The notes under the pieces are model-generated. The model did no database searches. It worked only from the letters and a program-made list of their open reading frames with translations, and had not been told where the DNA came from. From contig NW_023503372.1 of the NCBI RefSeq assembly GCF_014529535.1, positions 62,001 to 126,000 on the forward strand: DNA of 64,000 nucleotides. Reading direction: 5' to 3'. Of the stretch, positions 39,388 to 50,232 are shown piece by piece. The position numbers and the translations under genes are program-made. The DNA is from Bradysia coprophila (lineage: Eukaryota > Arthropoda > Insecta > Diptera > Sciaridae). Within the stretch, counting starts at the first letter, position 1; every line of letters starts with the position of its first letter.

Positions 39388-39712
39388 CTACCAATTACAA
39401 AACTTATTACAATTTAACTAAAAAACAATTTCATATCTTAAATTAATTCAATCATTCACCACCACCACCACAACAAAAACTGAAAACAAATAATCCAATA
39501 AAAATTTACATTTTAAACTTAAACACAAGAAATAGATAAAATTCACAGTAAAAACAAAACAAAACAAAAAAATTCAAATTTTTAATCTCGTTTTTTGGTT
39601 TTATATTTTTCTTAATTTTTATTTGATTTGATTTTTTCTTGCAACCTTTTGCCGACGGTAGTGACATCTGTTGACGATAAGAATTAACCATAAAATGTGC
39701 TGCTATCATATT

Positions 39713-39860
39713 CTAACTGATGAGTTAGAGAGCAACGTAAATGTGACAGATGCACATTTATAACTCCAAATTTCATTCACAAATTGCGAATTATGAATGA
39801 AAATTTGAGTTGTAATTTCACATCTGTCACATTTACATTGCTCTCTAAATAACCAGTTAG
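39713..39860. mobile_element. Foldback MITE
   Basis: Long imperfect arms: CTAACTGATGAGTTAGAGAG pairs with CTCTCTAAATAACCAGTTAG, continuing inward through GTAAATGTGACAGATG against CATCTGTCACATTTAC. Total 148 bp, no coding capacity. Confidence 0.8.
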
Positions 39861-42277
39861 TTCGGATCAGTTAAACTAAACTCGAGGCCATTGTCAAAAT
39901 GACGAACTTTGAATTCCGATTTATTCCATTCATACATTTTTTACCCTCGACTCGAGACCACTTTAATTTAATTGATCTTCGTTATCCGTTAACCGTATAG
40001 TGTTAACGTACCAACAATATGTGACCAGTTAATTTTAACTAATCTATGGGTCAAAATGAGAGGAATTTCATTATTGAATGTTATGGTCAGAGTGAGAATT
40101 CGCAGAAAATTATAACTTGCCTTGGGGTACTCGTCATTGTATATTTTCGATTGCATATTTACCTTACGTTTAACTGAGCCGCAATATCTCCTCGATAACA
40201 CTCTATAGACCGAGAGTTATTAGAAGAGAGATATAACTAAATGTCTGCTGATATGCGACTCAATCACAAAACGCACTTAACTCCGTTTTCTGAGCGTTAA
40301 AAAAAAATGATTGAAACAGCGTATAAAGCTTTCAAGCTTATTATGAGTCTGACGCATTCTATGCTCTGTTAATAGTAGATTTAGTCTTTGCTTGGAAAAC
40401 TTTTTACTTTACCAAGTTTGACGGTTGCAGCTCGAGCTGAACAAGATCGTCGCCAAGTTTGGACATTGTTAATTTGATAAGGTCCTAATCTTATCTCTCC
40501 GGTGCGAGTTTCCTACTCGTCAAAATGAAAATTGGTAAACAAGGACATTGCATAAAAACGGGACAGACTCGATACGTATGCTTACCGTCGGTAAAAGGTT
40601 GCAGATAACCCGTTGACACGTTAAGTGTAATCAGTAACTACTCTGAAATGTAGCATTTGGTTGTTCAAGAAAACTACTTTCGATGACTACAGAACAGACA
40701 TCCTATAGAAAATTGGAAAAACGAAAATGACCTTCCAAAATTCGTTGCTTTTTAATGAAACCGATGTAACATTTATTCAAAAATAGGTAACAGTACCAGT
40801 TGTACACTTTGACATTCTCGAAAATGAATTTTCAAGAAATTTTCATTAATTTTCTTTCTCGATGCAAATCTATCGCGGCAGCAGCTGCTCATCTAATTCA
40901 AACGAATTATGGAAAAGAATTTTCTATTTCACTTTTTTCGAAATGGAGACCTCAGTGGTGTCTCATCGAAAATAAGAGTTATTCAACTGTCAAAAAATTA
41001 GGCAACATTTTATTTCACTGTACTGATTTCTCTTACACTTACACCTCCATCTTGATGATCCGTTTCTTTATAATGAAAACTAATTTTTGATTAATTTTAC
41101 AAAACATCAAAAAACGAAAAGAAGCAAAACCGAAATCCTAAAACTAAAATAAAATGAATAAAACGAAATGACCAAAGTATTATCGGAAACTTGTGATAGA
41201 TTTTGTAAATTTTAAAATGAAAAGAAAATTTTTTAAAAAATAATTTTTTTTGTTCGTCAATTTGATTAACTTTTTTTACATTTTACTTTTCCCTTTTTTT
41301 TTATTCGTATCACTATTATTATACCAATAATAAAGAAATTCTTAGCGTTTTCTCTTTATTGTATTCCCTTTGTATTCGTAGCTCTTACTCACAAAAAACA
41401 AAAACAAAAAAAACTTAACGAAAATTATATTTTGAAATTAATCGATTTTTTAATTTTAATTTTTTTCATTTTTCTATCCGAAATATAAAATTAAAAACAA
41501 AAAAAAAACGGAACGTAATATTTTGGAGGAAGGAAATTTAATTTTCACCCCAAAAAACCAATATGTTTCAGATAATAGATGTAAATATTACAGAGACAAA
41601 AGTAAAAAAAAAAAAAAAAACAAAAGAAAATTGTGTTTAATGATGTAACTGTGTAAATTAACATTAACATTTAAAGAAAAGAAATATTAGAATAAACAAA
41701 AAAATGATTAAATTACTAATGCAAAGAAAAACGAGACTTTTTACTTGTATCCACATTCATTTTTTCGTCCATTTTCCGTGACTGGACGAGCTGTATTAGT
41801 TATAAACAACTTCCTTTCGCCAAAAGGCCGAGTCGGTGTAAAGCTTCTTAAGAGTCAATTCGCCAAAACTTCGAACTGTTTATTTGGAATCGGGATTCAA
41901 GCCGACGGCGATTCAATCGAGAAAAAGTGATACTGTTGCCGGCGCGACCACTTAAACCTTGGCAATTATTATAGGGTTCTAATCTAGGTACCTAGTGATG
42001 ACATCCCATACCATTACTTTGGAGGTATCAGGATCGCGCCGTCCTCCGGACACCTTCGAAAATCGTCAATTTGTCAAGGTAAAAGTACTGCTGGAGCCAT
42101 GCTGTGTTTGAAGAAGAAAACTCTTCTACAAATTACTCAGTCTGGAGAAAGCTTTCGAACAAGATATAACTCAAAAAGATCGGAGACCCATTGGTTTCAA
42201 ATTTCATATAAGCTGGTCGATGATTTCGCAAAGTGACTTAAAAGTCATACTTTTACTATTATTTTATCATTAAAATG
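39861..42277. other. Gene-free AT-rich stretch
   Basis: I see no recognisable gene, RNA or element boundary. The stretch is rich in A and T homopolymers, especially 41220-41720. Open frames are short and without motifs. Confidence 0.6.
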
Positions 42278-42363
42278 AAAGCAAAATAAAATGATCGAGT
42301 CTGGTTTTTGACAATTGAAATTCAATTGTCAAACACCAGACTCGATCATTTTATTTTGCTTTT
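42278..42363. repeat. Near-perfect 86-bp hairpin
   Basis: Arms of about 40 bp (AAAGCAAAATAAAATGATCG against CGATCATTTTATTTTGCTTT) with only the central bases TT and CA interrupting, around an almost absent loop at TTGAAATTCAA. It could be a tiny MITE or a hairpin-RNA template. Confidence 0.9.
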
Positions 42364-42847
42364 ACCTTATAAATGTTTTGCAAAAAAAAAAAATCCTAAA
42401 TTATTGCTGCTGCAATTGTAATTGATTTTCTCTAAATTTTCGCCGTTTTCTGAAATTTCTTCTAATTTTCTCAGAATTTTTCGTCATCAACTGATATCGT
42501 TTCAAGACAAGGTACATAACAGAAGACAGAGGACTCTATTTTCAAGAAATCGCTTGGTCAAATCATTGATAAAGATTTCTGAAATTTATCATGAAAATTC
42601 TCGTGGTCGGACTGGACCAGGTCATAATTTTTGAATAACTCCCGAACCCAAATTCTAAATCATCATTTTCAATAGGTAACAAAATAACATTCAAAAAATG
42701 CAGCCGGTTAGTTACTCATTGAGTAATACTCAACTTATCGTGGTGTCAAGATTTTGAATCTGTTTCGGAACGATCCATTTTCGACAGACTGAGACTCGTT
42801 GGTCATTTCCTTTCAAAATATAGAAACTGATACTTTAATGGCGAAGG

Positions 42848-43150
42848 TAGAGATGTGGCGAGCGGGCCTGGGCCGGGCGGGCTTCAAATCTGTCGGGCCG
42901 AGCTTGGACCGGACCTAAAAAATCAAATTTTTGGCCCGATTTTCAAAGTTTCGCGCACTTTTTTATATGAAATTTGCTTTCGGGCCGCCCGAAAATGTCG
43001 GCCCGTCCGAGTTTTTATCCGGCCCGATCGGGCTTGGGCCGGACGGGCTATAAATACGTCGGGCCAGTTCGGGCCGGGCTTTAAAAATGAATTTCGGACC
43101 GGGCTTCGGGCCGGACGGGCTTCAAAAAAACATCGGCCCGCACACCTCTA
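42848..43150. mobile_element. GC-rich hAT-like non-autonomous element
   Basis: A 303-bp element flanked by the perfect 8-bp duplication GGCGAAGG (42840-42847 and 43151-43158). Tips are TAGAGATGTG and, reverse-complemented, TAGAGGTGTG. The interior is strikingly GC-rich for this region, with repeated GGGCCGGGC and CGGGCTT words. An 8-bp duplication and TAGRG tips fit the hAT superfamily. The ORF through it is an artefact of GC-rich repeats. Confidence 0.85.
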
Positions 43151-43158
43151 GGCGAAGG

Positions 43159-44319
43159 TAAGAAATTTGAAGATACCATAGAACAATTCTATTGTAAATG
43201 GAAACCGGTGTCGTGTTCCATACAATAGTTTTTCGTGGATTTTTCGTGTTGTTAGTGGTTTTTTCCAGCTGACGGAAGGAATCACATAGTCATGCAAAAT
43301 TAGAAAAATCCACGAAAAAATCCACTCAATCAATTTGAGACTTTCAGATGATTCATACAAACAATCAAAACTGTTTATTCAAGGTCTTACCATTACCAGT
43401 TTTGATTGAATTTTTTTCATCAGCTGAATAATACCTGAAGCAAATTCATGTTTAAATTTCACTGCCTTTGACTGTACTGTGATTTTTTGAAAAATTTCCT
43501 GTTGCACTGATACTTGCAAAGAGTTGATACAGAGCAAAAAATCGAAAAAAGCTAAAATTCAACTGTACAAACGATTGTTAGAGTCATATGATTAGAGTAG
43601 ATGTAATGGTATCGATAACGGGAATTGTTTTTGACTGGCAGATAACCGTGGATTTTTAGTGCAAAAGAATTTTCTAGAAGAAATTCCTCTAAGGATTTTC
43701 TGGGATTCTAATGAATTTTCTGTTAATTTCAAAGGATTTCTTGCATTTTTACACGGTGTCCCTTTGAATTTCAAGGTTTTTCTTAAAATTTAAAGAATTT
43801 TTTGAGGATTTTCTTTTGAGTGTGCAAAAGAATTTTCCGGGCTCATCTGCCCTTCGATTTTTCAGCAGGTTCAATTTCATTCAATTTCAACGTGTCAGGT
43901 AATAAATGTGTAGAGTTGGGTCGTAGATTGGTAACACTCGAAGTTTCAAAACTCTAGATTAGTCTGAATATCTGGAAACACTAGAAAACTATTGCTTTGA
44001 ATGGCCACGTAAGTTATTACCATCGATGAATCATAACTGTACGGCAATGGTAACTACCGCGGATCGTAACTTCTAACGAATTTGTTTTTGCGTAGAACAA
44101 ATTATGTTTGTGCGTTGTGGAAACCATGAAGAAGCCAAAATAGACAACCAACGTAAAGAGTCATCTCAGGATTCCTTCAAAATAGGAACGATTCACCGGG
44201 CCGGGAGGTCAGTGTTCGATTGTATTAATTGAAACACAGCTCGTCAATTGATACAAATTCAGAAATATTTTTATTTTATTGCCTCGGAGTCACACCAGTC
44301 ACACACGCACACATAAATC
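43159..44319. other. Gene-free stretch
   Basis: No gene recognised. It contains a CAGCTGA fragment near 43424, TTCTAAGGATTTTCT-like degenerate words at 43670-43830, and at 44025-44070 a short piece resembling the right subterminal array of the large transposon (AACTGTACGGCAATGGTAA). Confidence 0.5.
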
Positions 44320-45258
44320 TTAGATTGCATTCATCTTCAAATCAACTTTTGGCGCATCACAGTGCTCTGCATGTGTTGCAAATTGCAGTGGATTTTTGAA
44401 TTTTTCGCCACAATCGTAGCATTTTATCAACTTTCTTGGAGTCCGTCCGATACCTTTGATGGGAACAAAATCCTTAAATGGAACCGCCTTCAGTCGGTCC
44501 AATTCCGACGTGAACACTAAATCTAACAGCTCATCTCTGGCACGGTTCAATCTCGGACTTCTGACAGGAGTTTTCTGCTTTTCCAGCTTGGCGTCACTTT
44601 CTAGTAGTTTCTTTCGCCCAGCAACCGATATCTTCGTACAATTCTCGCGTAAATGCTTCGACAATGCTGTGGGAATGCCAAACGTTCGACCACAATGTTC
44701 ACAGTTATTTTGTGGTGCATGCGATTTGACGTGCGCAGCCAAGGAAGTCTTGTAGAAGAATGTCATGTCACAGGACGGGACGGGGCACGCCAATTTGTCG
44801 GTTGTTTTCTTAGGTTTGGCAAATAAAGTCTTCGAACTGTCAGTCGCATCACGTTTTTGATTGAACGATTTTGCGTCTATCGTCATTCGCTTCGCCAGCG
44901 TCGTTGGTGTCTTCTTCAACCGCTGGGTCGTATGGTACGTTCCGCTTATTCGCCTTGTAGATATTGTCGTTCTTCGCGGCAGCGATGATATTCCCATTTT
45001 AATCGGATCGATCGTCGTTCGGTTTGACGTGCCCAGTACTTTCGTATTTGTCGGATTATTTCTGGAAGTTTTCGATATGAGCGACGCTCTGTTTTTTGTT
45101 GTTAATCCTTTTGCACCTGAAGGACCAAGAAAAGACATGTTTAATTCGTATACCAAGAACACTACTAATTCACGAAATGACGAACAAAATGAATTCTTAC
45201 CGCAAGCCGTGGTTGAATCTGATAGATCATTTGATTGAATTTTCTTTCCGTTATTCAT
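44320..45258 (-). CDS. C2H2 zinc-finger protein
   Basis: Two exons on the minus strand, 45258-45201 and 45116-44320, across an 84-bp intron (TTGCG|GTAAGA to CCTTCAG|GTGCA) in phase 1. The spliced protein is 284 aa, starting MNNGKKIQSND. The intron length is a multiple of three and open, so an unspliced 312-aa form is also possible. A basic Ser/Thr-rich N-terminus is followed by CPVPSCDMTFFYKTSLAAH (a full C2H2 finger), a finger CEHCGRTFGIPTALSKH ending in cysteine (C2HC), and near the C-terminus CYDCGEKFKNPLQFATH, also C2HC. Few, dispersed fingers suggest a nuclear protein with RNA, DNA or protein contacts. No orthologue recognised. The gene at 57192 is another small finger protein of different layout. 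Confidence 0.75.
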   Translation of the reverse strand: MNNGKKIQSNDLSDSTTACGKNSFCSSFRELVVFLVYELNMSFLGPSGAKGLTTKNRASLISKTSRNNPTNTKVLGTSNRTTIDPIKMGISSLPRRTTISTRRISGTYHTTQRLKKTPTTLAKRMTIDAKSFNQKRDATDSSKTLFAKPKKTTDKLACPVPSCDMTFFYKTSLAAHVKSHAPQNNCEHCGRTFGIPTALSKHLRENCTKISVAGRKKLLESDAKLEKQKTPVRSPRLNRARDELLDLVFTSELDRLKAVPFKDFVPIKGIGRTPRKLIKCYDCGEKFKNPLQFATHAEHCDAPKVDLKMNAI

Positions 45259-45599
45259 TGTTCGGAATGTTCAATTTAACTAAATTGTTTGACCGTTTTA
45301 GAAGACGCATAGCAAAATACAAAATTGACATTTCGAATTCATCGCACATCGCACAACTATTTTTTTTGCGGTTGGTGACAATGGCGTTACCGTTTCAACT
45401 GATTGAAATTTAGCGGAAAATTTGAAAACCTAAAACGAACTAATTCACTTGACAAGCCTTAACCATGTCCAACGTTGCTATATTGGAAATCAGACGTCAT
45501 CTCGGATCGACAGTGACGACAAAGATTCATTTCAAAATTAATAGAGTAAAAGAATAAGCGAAATAGATTCAGTAAGTACTTTATGTCGTTCAGACAGAG

Positions 45600-45720
45600 C
45601 CATAGAGTTAAACTCGAGAAATGGCATGGTGTCGATGTCATTTTTAAACATGTCTGGGTGCCCATGTAATTTTTGGGTGCCGATGCACCACCATGCTACC
45701 TCTCGAGTGTAACTCTATGG
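45600..45720. mobile_element. Foldback MITE
   Basis: A 121-bp element starting CCATAGAGTTAAACTCGAGA and ending TCTCGAGTGTAACTCTATGG. Inner segments GGCATGGTGTCGATG and CATCGGCACCACCATGC-like sequences also pair. Confidence 0.8.
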
Positions 45721-45940
45721 ATAGAGCAGAGGTGCCGAATTGCGTACAAGTGGTGGCAAGATAGTTTTTCTGAACTTTTTCTAACCAAAGTGTCAAAGAG
45801 CAAGTCCGTTTTGGCCGCAACTCCGTCTCGATGGCCACTGTGAGAGTATTGCAAACCATATGTCAGTACTTCGTAGAACCAAAGAACCAAAGATAAATAT
45901 CTGATAACACATTGTATTTTACTAGATTCTATTCTACAAT

Positions 45941-46168
45941 CGGCGACTTTGAAATAAGTAACGCATTTTGTTTCAGCTGTTTTCCAGCTGATCTATTCAT
46001 ACAAACAAAAGTGCGTACATTTGTTTAGACGATTGAAGTAGATGAACACATGCTTGTGTTAGTAGTAAAACTCTTTAATGTCATAAAAGAAGTATTGTGT
46101 GTATGAGTGGATCAGCTGAAAAACAGCTGGAACGAAATACGTCTTTTATGTTACTTTCACAGTCGCCG
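45941..46168. mobile_element. CAGCTG-type foldback MITE
   Basis: Tips CGGCGACT and AGTCGCCG. Inner arms TTTCAGCTGTTTTCCAGCTG and GATCAGCTGAAAAACAGCTG pair, as do CATTCATAC-like segments. The inner arm is shared with the element at 16618-16816; the outer tips differ. Confidence 0.65.
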
Positions 46169-46409
46169 ACTGCAGTTCGCTGTGAAGACCGTTTAATTGT
46201 CTCTCAAAAGAAAGAGATGGCCTTGCAAGTTCGAATTGACCAATTTTTATTGAAGAATCTCACAAATTACCGAGAAAATTGCAAAATTATCGTCCCAAAA
46301 CAGCTATATATTTGTTATTTCTATCTAATTCACCTGTGGTCGGTATAAATAATTATGTTGATAATATGAGAGTCATGGTGGGTTCAAACCTTCACGTCAT
46401 GATAGCCAT

Positions 46410-48693
46410 CTACTTCATATAAGTTTTCAAAACTGCAAACAGACTGTAAGTTCTATTACAAATCTGAAAAACAAACATCGTCGTACCCTCAGAAATGTTG
46501 CTATTCAATCGATTTTCAAATCTTACCACCAGAAACGTACTCAACGTCAAGCTGAACAATTTTCCACTCAACAGGATTTTCGGTTTCCTCAATCCTTCCA
46601 TTAGAGTGACCATAATCTTTTTCGACGGATTAGACAATGCCGTCCAGTTGGAGGAATATACGGCTGTGGTGAGGTAGTTACTTCTGATGATATTTTCTGT
46701 TCCAAAGTAGCAGGGTAGAAATATTTCCAATGTTATGACTATGGTGAAGCTCAAGTAGAAAATTAGGTTGACGATATCCTCAGAAGGTTTTATCTAGAAA
46801 GGAAAATGTGTCATCACATTCTTGGCCCGTTTAAAACACTGAGAACTCGCTGGCAATCGACTTGTTAACTCAAGAGAGGACGTCTGAAAGACCAAGGGCT
46901 TGCAACTGATATCAAACACGAAAGTCTGTATCTGTTAGGTCCTACCCTCACAGATGGTTGTGTTAAACGAACAAATAAGTTTTTTGGTCAATGAGAAACT
47001 TTTTGGATTCGATTTAGGGTGGCCGGCAATTCGTCGAAATTTCAAATCACTAGTTTTCGAACTCGCCACTACTTCATCCCCCCCTAAAAGTATTTTCAAA
47101 GTACTGCACTTCCCGCGAATTTTGATCCATCTGCCGATATGTTCGGTTGTGCGGCTGGGAGTAGTGGCAAGTCGAGAAACTTGTGATTCTACGTTTCAAC
47201 AAATTTCTGGCCACCCTAATGCTGAAAACAAACGAGGCATTCAAAACATGTTTTATGCAACACGATGTTTCTCATCGCGTGCGAGAAAACTTTTCTCGCA
47301 CTGAAACGAGAAACATCGCATGTTGTATGTAACTGGATGTATATATGTGTGAGTGTTTTCTCGCACTTTGATGTTCTTGTCTTACTCGCGTTGCTCGTAA
47401 GACAAACGAACATCGCGTGCGAGAAAACACTCACACATATACATCACGTTACATAAATAACTATTGGTCCTTGTTTTCATGACGAAATTGTAGCAACTGT
47501 CAAATAAAATTAGAAATTTCTCTATCGAAAATTACGATTGCTGCATTTGTCAATGAAAACTAGGACCAAAACACGTTTTCAATGTCTTGTTTGTTTTCAG
47601 CATAAATCGACTTCAAAAGAGGTCTAATAGAACAAATAATTTATTTTTGAAGAGTGAGACCTAACAAATTCGATCTCTTCATTTTGGGACACACCCTACG
47701 CATTAGCCTAATTATACCGAGAAACTTACGATGGCAATTTGAAAACTGGTAATGCACAAAATTATTCCGCTGATGATGAACTGAACAAAAAGTGGAATCG
47801 AAAACGTTCGTTCGACGGATTGCTGGAACCTACGAAAATTACGTTAAAACATTCTAGAATGATGAGAATGATATCAGAAAATAACGTTAGAATCTCGTTA
47901 TGTACGTCAATGCTCTGAATTAGATCATGCTCATGACTGCGGATATTTGTTGGGTCCTGTGCAGATTCACCCAATTTAGACAATCTCATCGCTAAAATAT
48001 CCAAATGAGCACCAGCAACAATCAACAGATAGATGACAAACATTTCCAGTATAACAACGGCATTTGCTTCGTAGCATATGCCCACCACTTGGTAGCAATA
48101 GACGATCCAAAAGTATTTCCGTTCATTGTACCAATCCAACGGATACCAAGCAGGATAACTAGATATGATGAGACTTTTTGTTGATATTCACGTTCTGATA
48201 AGCTAACCAAAATTGAATATCCTTACGGTAGAACCGTGTCCCTTGCGAAGAATGGGGTTCCACAGGAAAAGACGATAGCTACTGCAACACAAATGAGTTG
48301 AAAGACCAAAATGGATGTGAATTTTGCTAGCCTTTCGTCCAAAAGTTCTTTCTCCGCTAAGGATAACAGTTTGAACGACTTAATGTTGACCAGAAAGTTC
48401 TTTAGATCTTTCTGGTAATAGTGGAAATTGATAACTTTAACAACTAACGACAATTCACTGCAACAGATGTACAGCTCTTTGATAATTGTACCAGCGTCGG
48501 TTAAAAATAAGAAATTTGAACATTTGAAGCCGACATAGAAAAAGAGAAAAATTATTTGGAAAAATGTCGCATAGACGATGTAGGGCCAGAAAAATTTATT
48601 ATCTGGCCTCCACAGTCCACACACTGTGAAAAACGTTAGAGTTAGTTTAAGCACACCGGTTGGATCTGAAGATATCACCATTTTTCTTGACAT
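46410..48693 (-). CDS. Odorant receptor (insect 7tm_6 family)
   Basis: Five exons on the minus strand: 48693-48227, 48158-47834, 47780-47730, 46793-46527, 46463-46410. Introns are 68, 53, 936 and 63 bp with consistent phases, giving 387 aa, the usual length for insect odorant receptors. The start MSRKMVISSDPTG leads into VCGLWRP. The first junction restores the hallmark LPYPAWYPLDWY. Then follow a transmembrane segment, FIISGIILCITSFQIAI, EDIVNLIFYLSF, FLPCYFGTE, SSNWTAL, LMEGLRKPKILLSGKLFSLT and a final YSLFAVLKTYM. The family forms ligand-gated cation channels with Orco in sensory neurons, with an intracellular N-terminus and seven membrane helices. It appears intact. Its ligand cannot be inferred. 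Confidence 0.93.
47014..47219. mobile_element. TA-flanked foldback MITE in the odorant-receptor intron
   Basis: Ends TTAGGGTGGCCGGCAATTCG and the complement of TTAGGGTGGCCAGAAATTTG. Arms of about 40 bp continue through GAAATTTCAAATCAC-like sequence. Flanking TA fits a Tc1/mariner-type target. Confidence 0.7.
47220..47602. mobile_element. Harbinger-like MITE containing three hairpins
   Basis: Outer tips TGCTGAAAACAAACGAGGCA and the complement of TGCTGAAAACAAACAAGACA, flanked by TAA on both sides (47217-47219 and 47603-47605), as for PIF/Harbinger elements. Inside lie three hairpins: 47255-47325 (GTGCGAGAAAA arms), 47328-47452 (GTAACTGGATGTATATATGT opposite its near-complement, 55-bp arms) and 47463-47571 (TTGGTCCTTGTTTTCAT arms). 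It directly abuts the element at 47014. Confidence 0.75.
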
Positions 48694-48970
48694 TTGCGGC
48701 GAAACTGAATCTGGTTATTGAAATGTAAACGAGTAACTCAGTCAAAGTAGAATCGATACACAAACTGACGAAGGCAAACGCAATTCGTTTGCAGATTATA
48801 CTCGCACGGAATTCATAAGAACCATCATTTGGTAACATGAGGCAAGCTGACAATAATTTAAACTCACCGATAAACCTGATGAGATAAAATCCTCAACTAG
48901 AATTAGACTGAGACAACTGAGAGGCACTGCCTATTCTCACTTTGAAAGCTCATGGTCTAGTAGTGCTTCT

Positions 48971-49042
48971 ATCAGAGAAATGATAACAGGTGGCGTTATC
49001 AGCCAATCAGCAGTAACGCCATCTGTTGTCGATTCTCTGGCT
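48971..49042. repeat. Short inverted repeat
   Basis: GATAACAGGTGGCGTTA pairs with TAACGCCATCTGTTGTC, and outer ATCAGAGAA with TTCTCTGG, about 250 bp upstream of the odorant-receptor start. Confidence 0.6.
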
Positions 49043-49895
49043 TCCATCTGTAGATGGTAAATAGAGCTCATAGTCACGATTGTGACGTAATGGTATGTGT
49101 TATCGATATGATTTATTACACTTACCTAATAGCAAAGTATTATGTGTTTTACTGTCAAATGTCTATTACCGAATACTAATCACTTAGTGATCTTTAAAAC
49201 TCAGGCAGTATTGATCAGCCTGAATGTTATGAGAATGTTATCCTATGTCTAGTAAACCCAAGATACTCTTATGTGTCGTACCAGTCTAATTAAATGTTAA
49301 CTAAAACATTGGGTCTGTGAATTAATTGTTAAACGACGAGAATAAATATTTAATTGATTGATAATTTGATTTGAGCTTTAGTTTTATTTGATTTGGGGAA
49401 ATTATTTATTCATTTGGATATGAATTCAAATTAGATGTGATTTTCACAGAGAAAATTCCATGTTTTAATTTCAATATGTTTGGAAATGAACTGAGAACGT
49501 AGCAGTACTTTATTGGAATGTTGCGGAAGGTAGGGAATTACGTTGTGTGTAAATATATTGTATTGCATAATGAGTCAGTGATGCGAATTTCAAAATTTCG
49601 AAAGCCTCCACTCGTTTCACAAACATTCAAACTTGCGTAATCATGACTCACTTACGTGACCAAGTATGTACCTTACTATTAAAGCTGAAGCTGATGTTCA
49701 GTAACTTTTTTGCCCGAGTCAAATTTCTAAATTTTCAACATGATTTGCTGTCAACCTCGGCCTCGTCTCGGTTGACAATTTTCACATCTTTTGTGCAAAA
49801 CTTATATAAAGTCACTCGTTACGAAAATTGATGTTTTAAATTTTATTTGGGAGATTGAGTGTCATAAATCATTATTTGCATAACCAACAAATGAT

Positions 49896-50104
49896 TAAAA
49901 TTAGAGTTTTCGTTGGAATTTTGTTCATCCGAGGCGTACTCGAGGTCAATAAACACACGAAGACCCGACTTATCATTTTTTTCTTTCTTACTTTCTTTGT
50001 GTTTCCCACTTAGCCTAATCTAGGTAATGGATTTTATATGCTGAGAGCGTAAAAACTAGTGCCTGGTGAAAGCTACGGTTTTTGACACATGTAGTATACA
50101 AATG
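49896..50104 (+). mobile_element. Two-hairpin repeat family, copy 1
   Basis: Shares with 57846-58027 the blocks GAGTTTTCGT, GAATTTTGTT, ATCCGAGG, GAGGTCAATAAACACAC, TAATGGATTTTA, ATGCT and ACGGTTTT, in the same order and orientation. Both copies fold into two adjacent hairpins; in this copy the first hairpin stem is more diverged. Confidence 0.75.
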
Positions 50105-50232
50105 AGAGTCATATTACATGATTCAGAACCCAAAATGAAGGAGCTTAAAAACTTTACTAGAGTTTTCGTCCATTTACATTGAAAAAAATTTTGTGTATCC
50201 ACTTCGTTTGGAAATGGCGAAATTGCCTAAAA

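Larger units (their letters stand above)
27410..39388. mobile_element. ~12-kb DUF4806-bearing DNA transposon
   Basis: Terminal inverted repeats CCCAAATAGCAAA (27411-27423) and, on the right, the complement of CCCAAATAACAAA (39375-39387) bound the segment. The 4-mer TACC sits one base outside each end (27406-27409 and 39389-39392), consistent with a target duplication. Long subterminal arrays lie just inside both ends and share an ACAGTTGC / GCAACTGT core in opposite orientations. Inside are a transposase (31291-33363, -), a divergent DUF4806 gene (34691-37986, +), a second shorter DUF4806 gene (28686-29088, +) and three foldback elements. The transposase suggests the CMC (CACTA-like) group. 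CACTA elements normally start CACTA/CACTG and make 2-3 bp duplications, so the ends are atypical and the superfamily is open. Confidence 0.7.

Noticed and set aside
42855..43151. 98-codon ORF rich in Gly, Pro and Arg
   Set aside because: It lies wholly inside the GC-rich hAT-like element and reflects repeated GGGCC words.
48647..48853. ORF MSACLMLPNDGS upstream of the odorant receptor as an N-terminal exon
   Set aside because: It is in another frame and the receptor begins normally at MSRKMVISSDPTG; no splice sites join them.
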